Positions 33,135 to 41,829 of a DNA stretch of 64,000 nucleotides are shown here, piece by piece; position 1 is the first letter of the stretch; each line of letters begins with the position of its first letter. This DNA comes from Exiguobacterium aurantiacum DSM 6208 (lineage in GTDB: Bacteria; Bacillota; Bacilli; Exiguobacteriales; Exiguobacteriaceae), in the NCBI RefSeq assembly GCF_000702585.1, contig NZ_JNIQ01000001.1, forward strand, positions 2,547,001-2,611,000, in the 5' to 3' direction. The position numbers and the translations under genes were made by a program. The notes under the pieces were generated by a model. It was not told the DNA's origin. It ran no database searches and saw nothing but the letters and a program-made list of their open reading frames with translations.

Positions 33135-34535
33135 ATGTTATTACGTTATTTCTATGATGAAAAATTAGCACAAGCTTCATATATGGTCGGTTGCCAGATG
33201 ACAGGCGAGGCCGTCGTCATCGACCCGGCCCGCAACATCACACCTTACTTGCAAGAAGCCGAAAAAGAAGGTATGAACATCGTCGCCACGGCAGAGACAC
33301 ACATTCACGCCGACTTCGTCTCAGGGTCACTCGAGCTCGCCAAGCGCACTGGTTCGAAAGCGTACTTGTCAGATGAAGGCGACGCTTCGTGGAAGTATGC
33401 CTTCGCGAAAGACATCGACTCACAACTCGTCAAAGAAGGCGACACGTTCAAAGTCGGTAACGTCACGCTCGAAGTCATGCACACACCAGGTCACACGCCA
33501 GAACATATCTCGTTCTTGCTCTACGACCGCAACCAGACCCAACCGATGGGTATCTTCACAGGCGACTTCGTCTTCGTCGGCGACATCGGTCGTCCTGACT
33601 TGCTCGAAGAAGCAGCCGGTGTGAAAGGCACGACAGCGATCGGCGCCGAGCAAATGTTCGATTCGCTCAACAAATTCAAAGCTCTTCCTGACTTCGTCCA
33701 AGTATGGCCTGGCCACGGTGCCGGCAGTGCTTGCGGAAAAGCGCTCGGCGCGATCCCAACATCGACGGTCGGTTACGAGAAAGCGACGAACTGGGCGCTT
33801 CAAATGACAGACAAAGATGCGTTCATCAAAGAGTTGACGACGGACCAACCGGAGCCGCCGAACTACTTCGCGATGATGAAGAAAGTGAATAAGGAAGGCA
33901 TCGAAGTGACGAACACTCTTCCACGTCCGGAAGTCGTCGGTGCTGACCGTCTCGACAAGCTTGTGAACGACACGCAAGTCATCGATACACGTAGAGGCGA
34001 AGATTTCGCCAAAGGTCACGTCCCGGGCACGATCAACATCCCATACAACACGAAGTTCGTCTCATGGGCTGGCTGGCTCGTCAACTTCGACGAAGACATC
34101 ACGCTCATCGCGAGCGCTGACGACGTCGAGCAAGTTCAAATCGACTTACAATCAATCGGCATGGATAAACTCCGCTACATCGTTCCTGTCGAAGAGCTCG
34201 GTCAAGAGCTGTTGACGGAAACGTACACGGACGTGACGGCCGAACAAGCGATCGATTCAGCTGAAAAAGGTGACGTCTTCGTTCTTGATGTCCGTAACGC
34301 GACAGAATGGAACGCAAGCCACTATGAGAAAGCCGAACGTATCTTGCTCGGAAAACTCGCACGCGACCACGAAGGTCTCCCGACAGACAAAACGATCGCC
34401 GTCCACTGTGCGTCAGGCGTCCGTTCACGCATGGCAGCGAGTGTCCTCCAATCGCTCGGCTACAAGGATATCCAAAACATCCTCGGTGGCTATGGCGCGA
34501 TGAAGACAGTCCTCAATGCAGAACAAATTCGCTAA
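33135..34535 (+). CDS. cstB: Persulfide dioxygenase-rhodanese fusion, CstB-like
   Basis: A 466-residue fusion. Residues 1-240 form an ETHE1-type non-heme iron persulfide dioxygenase (AETHIHADFVSG, HTPGHTPEH, TGDFVFVGDIGRPDL, WPGHGAGSACGK). Residues about 260-350 are a rhodanese-like domain without active cysteine, and 370-466 form a second rhodanese with CASGVRSRMAAS. Staphylococcal CstB with this architecture converts persulfides to thiosulfate. It probably works with the upstream rhodanese and the TauE exporter in sulfide detoxification. The codon use looks like that of a highly expressed gene (rich in TCA, ACA, GAA). Confidence 0.93.
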   Translation: MLLRYFYDEKLAQASYMVGCQMTGEAVVIDPARNITPYLQEAEKEGMNIVATAETHIHADFVSGSLELAKRTGSKAYLSDEGDASWKYAFAKDIDSQLVKEGDTFKVGNVTLEVMHTPGHTPEHISFLLYDRNQTQPMGIFTGDFVFVGDIGRPDLLEEAAGVKGTTAIGAEQMFDSLNKFKALPDFVQVWPGHGAGSACGKALGAIPTSTVGYEKATNWALQMTDKDAFIKELTTDQPEPPNYFAMMKKVNKEGIEVTNTLPRPEVVGADRLDKLVNDTQVIDTRRGEDFAKGHVPGTINIPYNTKFVSWAGWLVNFDEDITLIASADDVEQVQIDLQSIGMDKLRYIVPVEELGQELLTETYTDVTAEQAIDSAEKGDVFVLDVRNATEWNASHYEKAERILLGKLARDHEGLPTDKTIAVHCASGVRSRMAASVLQSLGYKDIQNILGGYGAMKTVLNAEQIR

Positions 34536-34554
34536 TGCTATACTAAAAACAAAG

Positions 34555-34583
34555 AAAGCGCCCACTCGTTTGGGCGCTTTTTC
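34555..34583 (+). terminator. Terminator of cstB
   Basis: AAAGCGCCCA / TGGGCGCTTT around a six-base loop with a T run. The next gene begins 16 bp later. Confidence 0.88.
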
Positions 34584-34598
34584 TCTAGGAGGGATCAT

Positions 34599-35723
34599 TT
34601 GATTGCAATCGGCCCACTGAACATCCGACTCGACTTGCTCGTATTCATGGTCAGTCTGCTCGTTCTCTACATCGGCTTCAAAAAAATCGGTTTGACGGAA
34701 AAAGAGCGTGACGCGGTCCTCGGCACTTGGTTCGCCGGCTTCCTTGCTTGGAAAGGGAGCGCCATCGTGATCGGTCTGATCTCGACCGGCAGCTTGTCAC
34801 TTGCCCTGTATGCGACCGGTGGAAACTGGTCGGTCGCCATCGCCGCGCTCGTCATCGGACTGTTCGTCTTTCGGCTCGACAAGCGGCTTTATGGCTATTG
34901 GACGTTGTCCGGTCTCGTCCTTTGGCTCGGTGTGACGCTTACCGTCCCGCGTTACGCCTCGCTTCCACTCATCGCTTCACCCCAGCCGCTCCACTTGTAC
35001 ACGGCCGGGCTCATCGTCTTATTGATTATTTTAACGTGGCGCTGGATGCGGACGCCATCGCTCGGTTTATTGGTTTGGACGGCGGTCGGGGCATCGGCCA
35101 TCTGGCTCGCGAGCACGTATGTGACGACGACGCTGAACCTGTCGTGGCTCGTGCCTTTCACAGCATTAATCGCCCTTGCCGTTTACCTTGCGAGACCGTC
35201 GCGCCGTGTCGTGCAATACGGACTCGGGGCCCTCGTCCTCCTCGCCGTCGTCAATGCGAGCTTGCCGGACGAGACGAAGACGCTCGACTCGAACACGACG
35301 GAAGCGACGGGACTGAACATCGGCCAAGTGCCCCCGAATTTTGAGTTGAGACGAACGGACGGCAGTACGTTCCGCTTGGAAGATTTACGCGGACAGCGCG
35401 TCGTCATCAACTTCTGGGCGTCTTGGTGCCCCCCTTGCCGTGCCGAAATGCCCGACATGGCCACATTCGCCCGTTCGACGGACGAAGTGACGATCGTCGC
35501 CGTGAATACGACGACGAGTGAGCGTGACGTGATGGACGCCCAGACGTTCGTCGCCCCGTACGAAGATGCGTTCGAGGTCGTCTATGATGAGGACGGTACC
35601 GTCGCGAACGGCTACCGCATCCAAGCGATGCCGACGACGTACGTCCTTGACGAGTCGGGTGTCATCACCGCGAAACAGTTCGGCGCCATCGACAAGGCAT
35701 GGCTCGATGCCCGGACAAAATAA
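34599..35723 (+). CDS. Polytopic membrane protein fused to a TlpA/ResA-like thioredoxin domain
   Basis: A 374-residue fusion. Residues 1-215 hold about seven hydrophobic segments without a domain I can name with confidence; the length and layout recall CcdA- or Lgt-like domains that precede TlpA in related genomes, but it lacks the CcdA cysteines. Residues 240-374 are a TlpA-type domain (VPPNFELRRTDGSTFRLEDL, active site NFWASWCPPCRAEMP, cis-proline loop QAMPTTYVLDESG) placed outside the cell. It likely reduces extracellular disulfides. The start is TTG with AGGAGGG five bases upstream. It follows cstB closely but behind a terminator. Confidence 0.78.
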   Translation: MIAIGPLNIRLDLLVFMVSLLVLYIGFKKIGLTEKERDAVLGTWFAGFLAWKGSAIVIGLISTGSLSLALYATGGNWSVAIAALVIGLFVFRLDKRLYGYWTLSGLVLWLGVTLTVPRYASLPLIASPQPLHLYTAGLIVLLIILTWRWMRTPSLGLLVWTAVGASAIWLASTYVTTTLNLSWLVPFTALIALAVYLARPSRRVVQYGLGALVLLAVVNASLPDETKTLDSNTTEATGLNIGQVPPNFELRRTDGSTFRLEDLRGQRVVINFWASWCPPCRAEMPDMATFARSTDEVTIVAVNTTTSERDVMDAQTFVAPYEDAFEVVYDEDGTVANGYRIQAMPTTYVLDESGVITAKQFGAIDKAWLDARTK

Positions 35724-35749
35724 AAACCGCCGAAGTATTGGCGGTTTTT
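35722..35749. terminator. Bidirectional terminator
   Basis: AAAAACCGCC / GGCGGTTTTT around an eight-base loop, between convergent genes; it overlaps the nitroreductase stop. Confidence 0.88.
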
Positions 35750-36500
35750 ATTTTTGCTTCAAATACCCTTGCGTCTTTAAAAAGTCTTTCACGTCGAGCC
35801 GGGTCGGTTTCGACAACATCCGTCCCATCTGACCGGTCCACGTGTCGTTACGTTGATTTGAACCGCGTGCCGCGTAATAGTCGTGGATCGTCTCATCATA
35901 ACGTGACAGTTGGCGTTTCAACTCATCCGACTCGAGTTCATATGTATTCTCGTGATAGACGTGTTCGAACGGTAGGCGCGGCTTCTGGTCCTCGACGTGG
36001 TCCGGGACACCGACCGCGAGACCGAACAACGGCAACACCCGCTCCGGCAGACCGAGCAGTTCCTTCACGGCGAACATGTCGTTCCGGATCCCACCGATGT
36101 AACAAATACCGAGCCCCATCGATTCCGCGGCGATGACCGCGTTTTGTGAGGCGAGCGCCGCGTCGATGACCGCGACGAGCAGCTTCTCATCTGTCTCGAG
36201 CGTGGCCGTCACGGCCGCATCATGAAGTTCACCGATCAACTCGTGACGATAAAAATCGGCGCAAAAGACGAAAAAATGCCCGTTCTCAGCGACGTACGCC
36301 TGGTTCCCGGCAATCTCAGCAAGCCGTGTCTTCTTATCCGGGTCGGTCACGCCGATGATCGAGTAGGCTTGGATGAAGCTCGACGTCGAGGCACGTTGGG
36401 CGCTCTCGACGATGAGCCGGATTTGTTCGTCGGTCAAGCGCTCGTCCGTGAACGAGCGGACGGAGCGATGGTTCAATAACGTTTCGATGACTTGGTTCAT
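35748..36500 (-). CDS. NfsA-type FMN nitroreductase / flavin reductase
   Basis: A 250-residue oxygen-insensitive NADPH nitroreductase. The FMN-binding start is NHRSVRSFTDERLTDEQI, then AQRASTSSFIQAYSIIGV, and AAESMGLGICYIGGIRND as in NfsA/YcnD/NfrA1. It reduces nitro compounds, quinones or flavins by two electrons. ATG 36500 follows GGGGGAAGCTTC; the frame stays open further upstream but has no SD there. Confidence 0.9.
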   Translation of the reverse strand: MNQVIETLLNHRSVRSFTDERLTDEQIRLIVESAQRASTSSFIQAYSIIGVTDPDKKTRLAEIAGNQAYVAENGHFFVFCADFYRHELIGELHDAAVTATLETDEKLLVAVIDAALASQNAVIAAESMGLGICYIGGIRNDMFAVKELLGLPERVLPLFGLAVGVPDHVEDQKPRLPFEHVYHENTYELESDELKRQLSRYDETIHDYYAARGSNQRNDTWTGQMGRMLSKPTRLDVKDFLKTQGYLKQK

Positions 36501-36562
36501 GAAGCTTCCCCCTTTTTTATTATCTTGGCACAGAGGGAAGGCTTCCGACAATTGTAGAGACT

Positions 36563-37249
36563 TCACTCTACTTTCGAGATGACCCACGGCAACCATAAGA
36601 CAGGCTCCGTCCCCACGTCTTCTTGATTACTGTATGCACAATACCGTTCCGCTTCTTTGAGCGTCGGAATGAAACCGTGCTCATTCAACCGAAACGTGAA
36701 TCGTTCCGCGAAGTCCCGCTCTAACCCGTTGCACAAATACGAATGGAACGTGCCATACTCATACCCGAGCATTTCATAACCGAGAAGCCGTCCTGCTGTC
36801 TCGTCGTGTTCGTGTCGTAAAATGAACCGTTCGACACCGTATCGCTCGGGACCGTCTCCTTCTTCACCTTCTGCTAATAAGTCAAAAACATAAGACTCAG
36901 GCAGGCAGAGCTCAATGATGTCGAGTTCGATATGAGCGAAGAAGCGGTCCCGAAATTTCTTCGCGAGTTCCATCGTCTGAAACGTTTGAGGGTATCCGAG
37001 TTCCCCCCGCTCATGGTATAATGCTACCCATTCTATGAGCATGAGAAAGTCTTCTTCGCTGAGTCGCAGCCGTTCTCGATACAGCTCCTTACTACGGTTT
37101 GACGTCCCCCAAAGAACCTCAAGCGTCGGATGTTGTTCACAAATGCATGCACTCGCTGACTGGACGAACTCCGGAATCAATCGCGCGTCCATATAGTCGG
37201 CTCGTTTCGTCCGTTCGATCAGCAAATAGCCCCCACTTCGCACATTCAT
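36563..37249 (-). CDS. Soluble protein of unknown function
   Basis: A 228-residue acidic protein without membrane segments or signal. It is rich in Glu, Tyr and Leu (ERLRLSEEDFLMLIEWVALYHERGELGY; DIIELCLPESYVFDLL), and probably mixed alpha/beta. No family is recognised. GGAGGTGACGAG before ATG 37249 is a perfect SD, which makes expression likely. It lies between the nitroreductase and the katA terminator as a single gene. Confidence 0.65.
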   Translation of the reverse strand: MNVRSGGYLLIERTKRADYMDARLIPEFVQSASACICEQHPTLEVLWGTSNRSKELYRERLRLSEEDFLMLIEWVALYHERGELGYPQTFQTMELAKKFRDRFFAHIELDIIELCLPESYVFDLLAEGEEGDGPERYGVERFILRHEHDETAGRLLGYEMLGYEYGTFHSYLCNGLERDFAERFTFRLNEHGFIPTLKEAERYCAYSNQEDVGTEPVLWLPWVISKVE

Positions 37250-37283
37250 CTCGTCACCTCCATTCTCTAGTATACGCAAAAAA

Positions 37284-37307
37284 AGCAGAGCGCAAACGCA
37301 CTCTGCT
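37284..37307 (-). terminator. Terminator of katA
   Basis: On the minus strand AGCAGAGTGC / GCGCTCTGCT around GTTT with a run of seven T. Confidence 0.88.
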
Positions 37308-37314
37308 CCTCTGC

Positions 37315-38784
37315 TTATTCTGTCACTTGGCTCAAGAACGGTGTGATGTCGACGTTCAGCTCTTTCGAGAGACGCTCGCCGAGGTCACGGTCCGCACGGT
37401 AGAAGTTGCAGATCAACAACAGCACCGTGTTCTCGTGGCGGACTTCTTTAATGTGGGCGACGAGGTTACGGACGAGGGCGTCTTTCTCTTCTTGCGAGTA
37501 ACGGCGGTACACTTCGCCCGCTTGCCCGAAGTCGTTCGTCTTCTCGATCTTCTGACGACCGGCTACGCCTGTGAGCGGCTGTTCCGTCTCGATATAAGCC
37601 GCATCCGGTTTCGGTGCGTCCTCATAGCGGTTCGGTTCATAGTTGACCGGGCTCGTCTGCTGCTTGAACGGCATCGCGCCGTCACGCTGGTTGTTCGACA
37701 CTTGTGCGAACGGGCAGTTGATCGGGAGCTGTAAGTAGTTCGCCCCGATGCGGTAGCGTTGCGTGTCCGAGTATGAGAAGAGACGACCTTGGAGCATCTT
37801 GTCTTCAGACGGTTGAATACCAGGCACGAGCACACCCGGGTTGAAACCGACCGATTCCGTCTCAGCGAAGTAGTTGTCGACGTTTTTGTTCAATGTCATC
37901 GTTCCGACGAGTTGATACGGGATGACGTCTTCGAACCAATCTTTCGTCGCGTCGAGCGGATCGAAGTCGAAGTTGTCCATATCGGCCGGGTCGAGGATTT
38001 GAACGTATAAGTCCCACTCTGGGAAGTCGCCTTCTTCGATGGCGTTGAACAAGTCACGCGTCGCATGGTTGAAGTCTTCCGCTTGCACTTTCGCCGCTTC
38101 GTCCATCGACAAGTTTTTGATACCTTGTTTCGGAACCCAACGGAGTTTTACGTACACCGTGTTGCCGAATTCGTTGACCCATTTGAACGAGTGGACAGAC
38201 GAACCGCGCATATGACGGTATGACGCCGGGATGCCTTCGTCACTGAACAAGTGGATGAGCATGCTCGTCGACTCCGGTGTGAGCGACATGAAGTCGAAGA
38301 AACGGTCCGGGTCTTGAAGGTTCGTCCGTGGGTCCGGCTTAAGTGAATGGATCACGTCCGGGAATTTGATGGCGTCACGGATGAAGAAGACCGGCAAGTT
38401 GTTCCCGACGAAGTCATAGTTGCCTTCCTCTGTGTAGAACTTGACCGAGAATCCGCGCGGGTCACGGAGCGTTTCCGGTGAGCCGAGGCCGTGGATGACC
38501 GTCGAGAAGCGAGCAAAAATTGGAGTTTCTTTTCCTTCTTCTTGCAAGAAATTGGCTTTTGTATATCGTTTCATGCTATTTTTAACTTTAAAGACACCGT
38601 GTGCTCCGGCACCACGGGCGTGAACGACCCGTTCCGGCACGCGCTCACGGTCAAAGTGGGCGAGTTTCTCAATTAGCTGATAATCTTCGAGAAGCGTTGG
38701 GCCGCGGCGGCCCGCAGTGATGGAGTTGGCGTTATCCCCGATTGGGACGCCTTGGTTAGTAGTTAGACGACGATGTTGATCCAT
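37315..38784 (-). CDS. katA: Monofunctional heme catalase (small-subunit, clade 3)
   Basis: A 489-residue catalase. The distal histidine is in RVVHARGAGAHG, the distal Asn in VGNNLPVFFIRDA, and the proximal heme tyrosine in RLFSYSDTQRYRIG. It has no C-terminal flavodoxin-like domain, so it belongs to the small-subunit type. Exiguobacterium is known for very active catalases of this class. The promoter upstream carries a PerR-type box, so peroxide induction is expected. SD is GAGGAGGCAACAAT. Confidence 0.95.
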   Translation of the reverse strand: MDQHRRLTTNQGVPIGDNANSITAGRRGPTLLEDYQLIEKLAHFDRERVPERVVHARGAGAHGVFKVKNSMKRYTKANFLQEEGKETPIFARFSTVIHGLGSPETLRDPRGFSVKFYTEEGNYDFVGNNLPVFFIRDAIKFPDVIHSLKPDPRTNLQDPDRFFDFMSLTPESTSMLIHLFSDEGIPASYRHMRGSSVHSFKWVNEFGNTVYVKLRWVPKQGIKNLSMDEAAKVQAEDFNHATRDLFNAIEEGDFPEWDLYVQILDPADMDNFDFDPLDATKDWFEDVIPYQLVGTMTLNKNVDNYFAETESVGFNPGVLVPGIQPSEDKMLQGRLFSYSDTQRYRIGANYLQLPINCPFAQVSNNQRDGAMPFKQQTSPVNYEPNRYEDAPKPDAAYIETEQPLTGVAGRQKIEKTNDFGQAGEVYRRYSQEEKDALVRNLVAHIKEVRHENTVLLLICNFYRADRDLGERLSKELNVDITPFLSQVTE

Positions 38785-38822
38785 ATTGTTGCCTCCTCTT
38801 TATAATCATTCTTACAAAGTTA

Positions 38823-38851
38823 ATAATATTAAAAGATAATAATTATTACAA
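38823..38851 (-). promoter_or_regulatory. katA promoter with PerR box
   Basis: On the minus strand TTGTAA (38851-38846), 17 bases, TATTAT (38828-38823). TAATAATTATTACAA (38837-38851) matches the PerR box TTATAATNATTATAA at 12 of 14 positions and covers the -35 element. Confidence 0.7.
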
Positions 38852-38853
38852 AC

Positions 38854-38884
38854 AAAAGAGCTCGAGAATCCCGAACTCTTTTTT
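38854..38884 (-). terminator. Terminator of the DUF2238-like gene
   Basis: On the minus strand AAAGAG-TT-CG / CG-AG-CTCTTT with a short loop and TTTTGTTT after it. Confidence 0.55.
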
Positions 38885-38894
38885 GTAATCGCTA

Positions 38895-39473
38895 TCATTC
38901 GCCGTTTTTCTGTTGTTCTTTCCGGTGAATCTCTGTCACCAGCAACGCCGCGATAATTCCCCCGAGCGACCCGGCGACGATGTCGACCATCGTATCGTCG
39001 TTACCGTTCCCTTGCATCGTCGTATTCAAGACGAGGTCGGACGTGAACTCATACATCTCCCACAGCGCCGCCCCCGCCATCGAGAAGACGACGATATAGA
39101 CGAAGACGAACCGTTTCGGCATCTCGAGCCGAATGTCATCATCGAGACGGCTGAAAAAGTCATAGCCGAGAAACGCCAAAAACACCCCGCTCAAGACGTG
39201 TAAAAACGTGTCCCACCACCCGTTCGAGTAAAGACCGACGATCGATCCCAAATATTGCGACGCAAACAAAAACAAAATATAGGCGACTTTCATCTTCGCG
39301 TCGAACTCGGTCTTGAACGCTTTCTCCAATAGGAACGGGATCAACCCGGACACCATCCCGGCCCCGGCGACGCTCGCGTCAAACCACGCCTCTTCGATCA
39401 CCGATGTGACAAGAATGATCCCCATGAACAAAACGAAACCGAACTCTAGCATCCGTCCTCGTGTCAGTTTCAT
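38895..39473 (-). CDS. Membrane protein, DUF2238/YjdF-like
   Basis: A 192-residue protein with about six hydrophobic segments. The block NGWWDTFLHVLSGVFLAFLGY and the acidic loop MYEFTSDLVLNTTMQGNGNDDTMVDIVAGSLGG (with D-D-T-M-x-D in the last third) match the DUF2238 / YjdF group. The function is unknown. SD is GGAAGGAATGTGAG before the ATG. Confidence 0.72.
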   Translation of the reverse strand: MKLTRGRMLEFGFVLFMGIILVTSVIEEAWFDASVAGAGMVSGLIPFLLEKAFKTEFDAKMKVAYILFLFASQYLGSIVGLYSNGWWDTFLHVLSGVFLAFLGYDFFSRLDDDIRLEMPKRFVFVYIVVFSMAGAALWEMYEFTSDLVLNTTMQGNGNDDTMVDIVAGSLGGIIAALLVTEIHRKEQQKNGE

Positions 39474-39593
39474 CTCACATTCCTTCCTTCCATCCGATGT
39501 CTCTTGTTCTCATTCCCGTTTCAGCCAGGAATGGAACGATTCCTATGAAAACTTCACGCATTTGTCGAATCGCGATGACGGTCTCGGCATGAC

Positions 39594-39624
39594 AAAAAGA
39601 CCCCGTCGCAATCGCGATGAGGTC
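39594..39624 (-). terminator. Terminator of the yqeG-yqeM operon
   Basis: On the minus strand AGACC...CGC-GATT-GCG...GGTCT followed by TTTTTG, directly after the yqeM stop. Confidence 0.65.
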
Positions 39625-39629
39625 TCGTC

Positions 39630-40355
39630 TTATTTCTCGGCGACAAAAAAGATGCGTTCGGCGTCCGGGCCTGGCGCTTTGTCCGTGAAGTCGGCCGTTA
39701 CCGATTTCACATGAAAGCCCGCCCCGATGAGCCATTGCATATACTGTCCCGGCTCATACGTCCGCTGTTCGTGCGTCTCTTCAACACGCTCATACGTCCC
39801 GTCCTCTAAGGCGACGAAGAACGTCAAGTCGTGAACGACCGAGAGCGGGGCCTCGCCCGGATCGGCGAACCAAATGTACGAGCAGTCCTCCCCGTTCGAC
39901 GCGTACGTCTTCTGGTTGAAGAGCGTCTCCATCTTGTTCGGCGAGTGGACGTCGAAGATGAACGTCCCGCCCGGCTTGAGTTGCTCATACACCGCCTCAA
40001 ACGTGTCGATGACATCGGCCTCGTCCGCTAAGTAGCAGAGCGAGTCACAAAGGATCGTCACGGCATCGACGGGGCTCGGCAACTCGAGCTCGCGCATGTC
40101 TTGCTGCCAAAGCGGCAACGCAACACCAGCTTCAAGCGCTTTCTCTTGGGCGACTTCAAGCATCGATTCAGACAAGTCAATGCCTAGCGTGTCGTAATGA
40201 GCGGCGAGTTGAATCGTCGCAGAACCCGTCCCGCATCCGACGTCGGCGAGCGACGCACCGTCCGGCAAATGACGCCGCACGAACGCGACCCACTCCCCGT
40301 AAGGTGCGTCTTTCATCAACTCGTCGTATACGTAGGCGAACCCTTCGTACGCCAT
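39630..40355 (-). CDS. yqeM: YqeM-like SAM-dependent methyltransferase
   Basis: A 241-residue class I methyltransferase: YDELMKDAPYGEWVAFV at the start, motif I LADVGCGTGSATIQLA, LGIDLSESMLEVAQ, VTILCDSLCYL and LKPGGTFIFDVHSP. Position at the end of the yqeG-aroE-nadD-rsfS block is as in Bacillus, where the substrate is still unknown. Its ATG overlaps the rsfS stop by one base (TAATG), so translation is coupled. Confidence 0.88.
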   Translation of the reverse strand: MAYEGFAYVYDELMKDAPYGEWVAFVRRHLPDGASLADVGCGTGSATIQLAAHYDTLGIDLSESMLEVAQEKALEAGVALPLWQQDMRELELPSPVDAVTILCDSLCYLADEADVIDTFEAVYEQLKPGGTFIFDVHSPNKMETLFNQKTYASNGEDCSYIWFADPGEAPLSVVHDLTFFVALEDGTYERVEETHEQRTYEPGQYMQWLIGAGFHVKSVTADFTDKAPGPDAERIFFVAEK

Positions 40356-40702
40356 TAGCCGACTTCCACTTCGATGTGCGGCGCATCAGCCCACAGCCGC
40401 TCAAGGTTGTAGTAGTCGCGGTCGTCGCGATGGAAGATGTGGACGACGACGTTCTCGAGGTCAGCGAGCACCCAACGAGCCGTGTCCATGCCTTCGAATT
40501 TGTGAAGCGGGAGATCGTTCTCACCGGCGACGTCTTTAATTTCGCGTGCGATCGCTTCGACTTGCTTCTCTGAGTTCCCGTGGCAGATGACGAAATAGTC
40601 CGCGATCGGTGAAATCCCTTCCATGTCGAGGACGACGATGTCTTCGGCACGTTTGTCGTCCGCAGCTTTCACAATCAATTCTAGTTGTTCTTTTACAGTC
40701 AT
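40355..40702 (-). CDS. rsfS: Ribosomal silencing factor RsfS
   Basis: A 115-residue protein of the RsfS/Iojap family: KRAEDIVVLDMEGISPIADYFVICHGNSEKQVEAIA and the C-terminal VVHIFHRDDRDYYNLERLWADAP. It binds ribosomal protein L14 and blocks subunit joining when nutrients are low. It lies between yqeK and yqeM in the conserved order. Confidence 0.96.
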   Translation of the reverse strand: MTVKEQLELIVKAADDKRAEDIVVLDMEGISPIADYFVICHGNSEKQVEAIAREIKDVAGENDLPLHKFEGMDTARWVLADLENVVVHIFHRDDRDYYNLERLWADAPHIEVEVG

Positions 40703-40712
40703 ATTGACCCTC

Positions 40713-41270
40713 CTAAGGTGTGTTCACAAAATGGTTATACGTCTCGATCGTCAGTGGGAAAATCCGCACCGACTTGTTCAATAAATGGTGGATCGTCTGG
40801 CGCAGCGTCGCGACGACGGCTGCCTCGAGTGACGTTTCGGCCACGTCGCGCAACAGTTCGACGCCAGGATAGTTTCGGTTCGGTTCAATCGCATCGGCCA
40901 CGAATAAAATCTGGTCGAGGCGCGACATCCCCGGTTCACCCGTCGTATGATTTTTGATGGCGGATACGACGGCAGCGTCCAGGTCGTAAGTGCGGTCCAA
41001 CAAGACCGCACCGACCGGCGCATGGAGCAACTCGTCATCAAATTCGAGCAACAACGGGTCGAGCGGCTCGTCCAAGACGACCCGGCGCATCTCATCACGG
41101 TCAAAATATTTCGCATAGTCGTGCAACATCGCTGCCAGACGTGCCTGTTCCACGTTCTCTCCATACTTCAGCGCCAAGCGTTCAGCCGCCTCGACGACGC
41201 CGAGCGTATGGATGAGTCGTTTTTCGGGCAACGTCTGTTCAATCAACGTTCTCGCTTCTTCATACGTCAT
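40713..41270 (-). CDS. yqeK: YqeK HD-domain phosphohydrolase (symmetrical Ap4A hydrolase type)
   Basis: A 185-residue HD-domain enzyme: RLIHTLGVVEAAERLA, AAMLHDYAKYFD (the HD pair), LLHAPVGAVLL and AIKNHTTGEPGMS. Family work shows YqeK splits Ap4A into two ADP with iron. ATG 41270 is chosen because AAGGAG lies ten bases upstream; the gene overlaps the nadD end by 11 bp. Confidence 0.92.
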   Translation of the reverse strand: MTYEEARTLIEQTLPEKRLIHTLGVVEAAERLALKYGENVEQARLAAMLHDYAKYFDRDEMRRVVLDEPLDPLLLEFDDELLHAPVGAVLLDRTYDLDAAVVSAIKNHTTGEPGMSRLDQILFVADAIEPNRNYPGVELLRDVAETSLEAAVVATLRQTIHHLLNKSVRIFPLTIETYNHFVNTP

Positions 41271-41829
41271 ACAGTCCATGCTCCTTGATATAAGTTTCGA
41301 CGTCAGCCGGCACGAGGTAGGCGACCGAGCGGTTCCGCTTCGCGCGCTCCCGGATGTCGGTCGACGAGATCTCAAGCTGCGGCATGTCGATCATCCGGAC
41401 ATCGGCCCGTTTCGGAAGACGATAGCGGCTTCCGGGACGAGCGACGGCGCCGAACGTAACGAGCTGAATGAGTGTCTCGTAATCGTACCATTTCTCGAGC
41501 GCTTCGAGCGAGTCGGCACCAATCAAGAAAAAGAACGTGTCGTCGGGATAGCGCTCGCGCAACCGTTTCATCGTCTCGACCGTATACGACGGTTCTTCTC
41601 GTTCGAACTCGATCAAACTGAGCTTGAAGGCAGGGTTGTCCGCGATCGCCCGTCGCGTCATCTCGATCCGGTCGTCTGCCGGACTGAACCCGGACTTATG
41701 GGGCGGGATAGCCGCTGGCAGAAACCAAATCTCATTAAGGTCGAGTTGTTCCCGCGCCTGTTCGGCAATGAGCAGATGACCGAGATGTGGGGGGTCGAAC
41801 GTCCCTCCCATCAAACCGATGCGGCTCAT
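41260..41829 (-). CDS. nadD: Nicotinate-nucleotide adenylyltransferase
   Basis: A 189-residue NaMN adenylyltransferase of NAD synthesis. The nucleotidyltransferase motif is GLMGGTFDPPHLGHLLIAEQ with the HxGH element, and the C-terminal ISSTDIRERAKRNRSVAYLVP holds the ISSTxIR motif. It overlaps yhbY by four bases at its start and yqeK at its end. Confidence 0.96.
   Translation of the reverse strand: MSRIGLMGGTFDPPHLGHLLIAEQAREQLDLNEIWFLPAAIPPHKSGFSPADDRIEMTRRAIADNPAFKLSLIEFEREEPSYTVETMKRLRERYPDDTFFFLIGADSLEALEKWYDYETLIQLVTFGAVARPGSRYRLPKRADVRMIDMPQLEISSTDIRERAKRNRSVAYLVPADVETYIKEHGLYDV

Noticed and set aside
34599-35250. Assignment of the N-terminal domain as CcdA or Lgt
   Set aside because: The CcdA cysteines and the Lgt signature arginines are not visible; left as an unnamed membrane domain.
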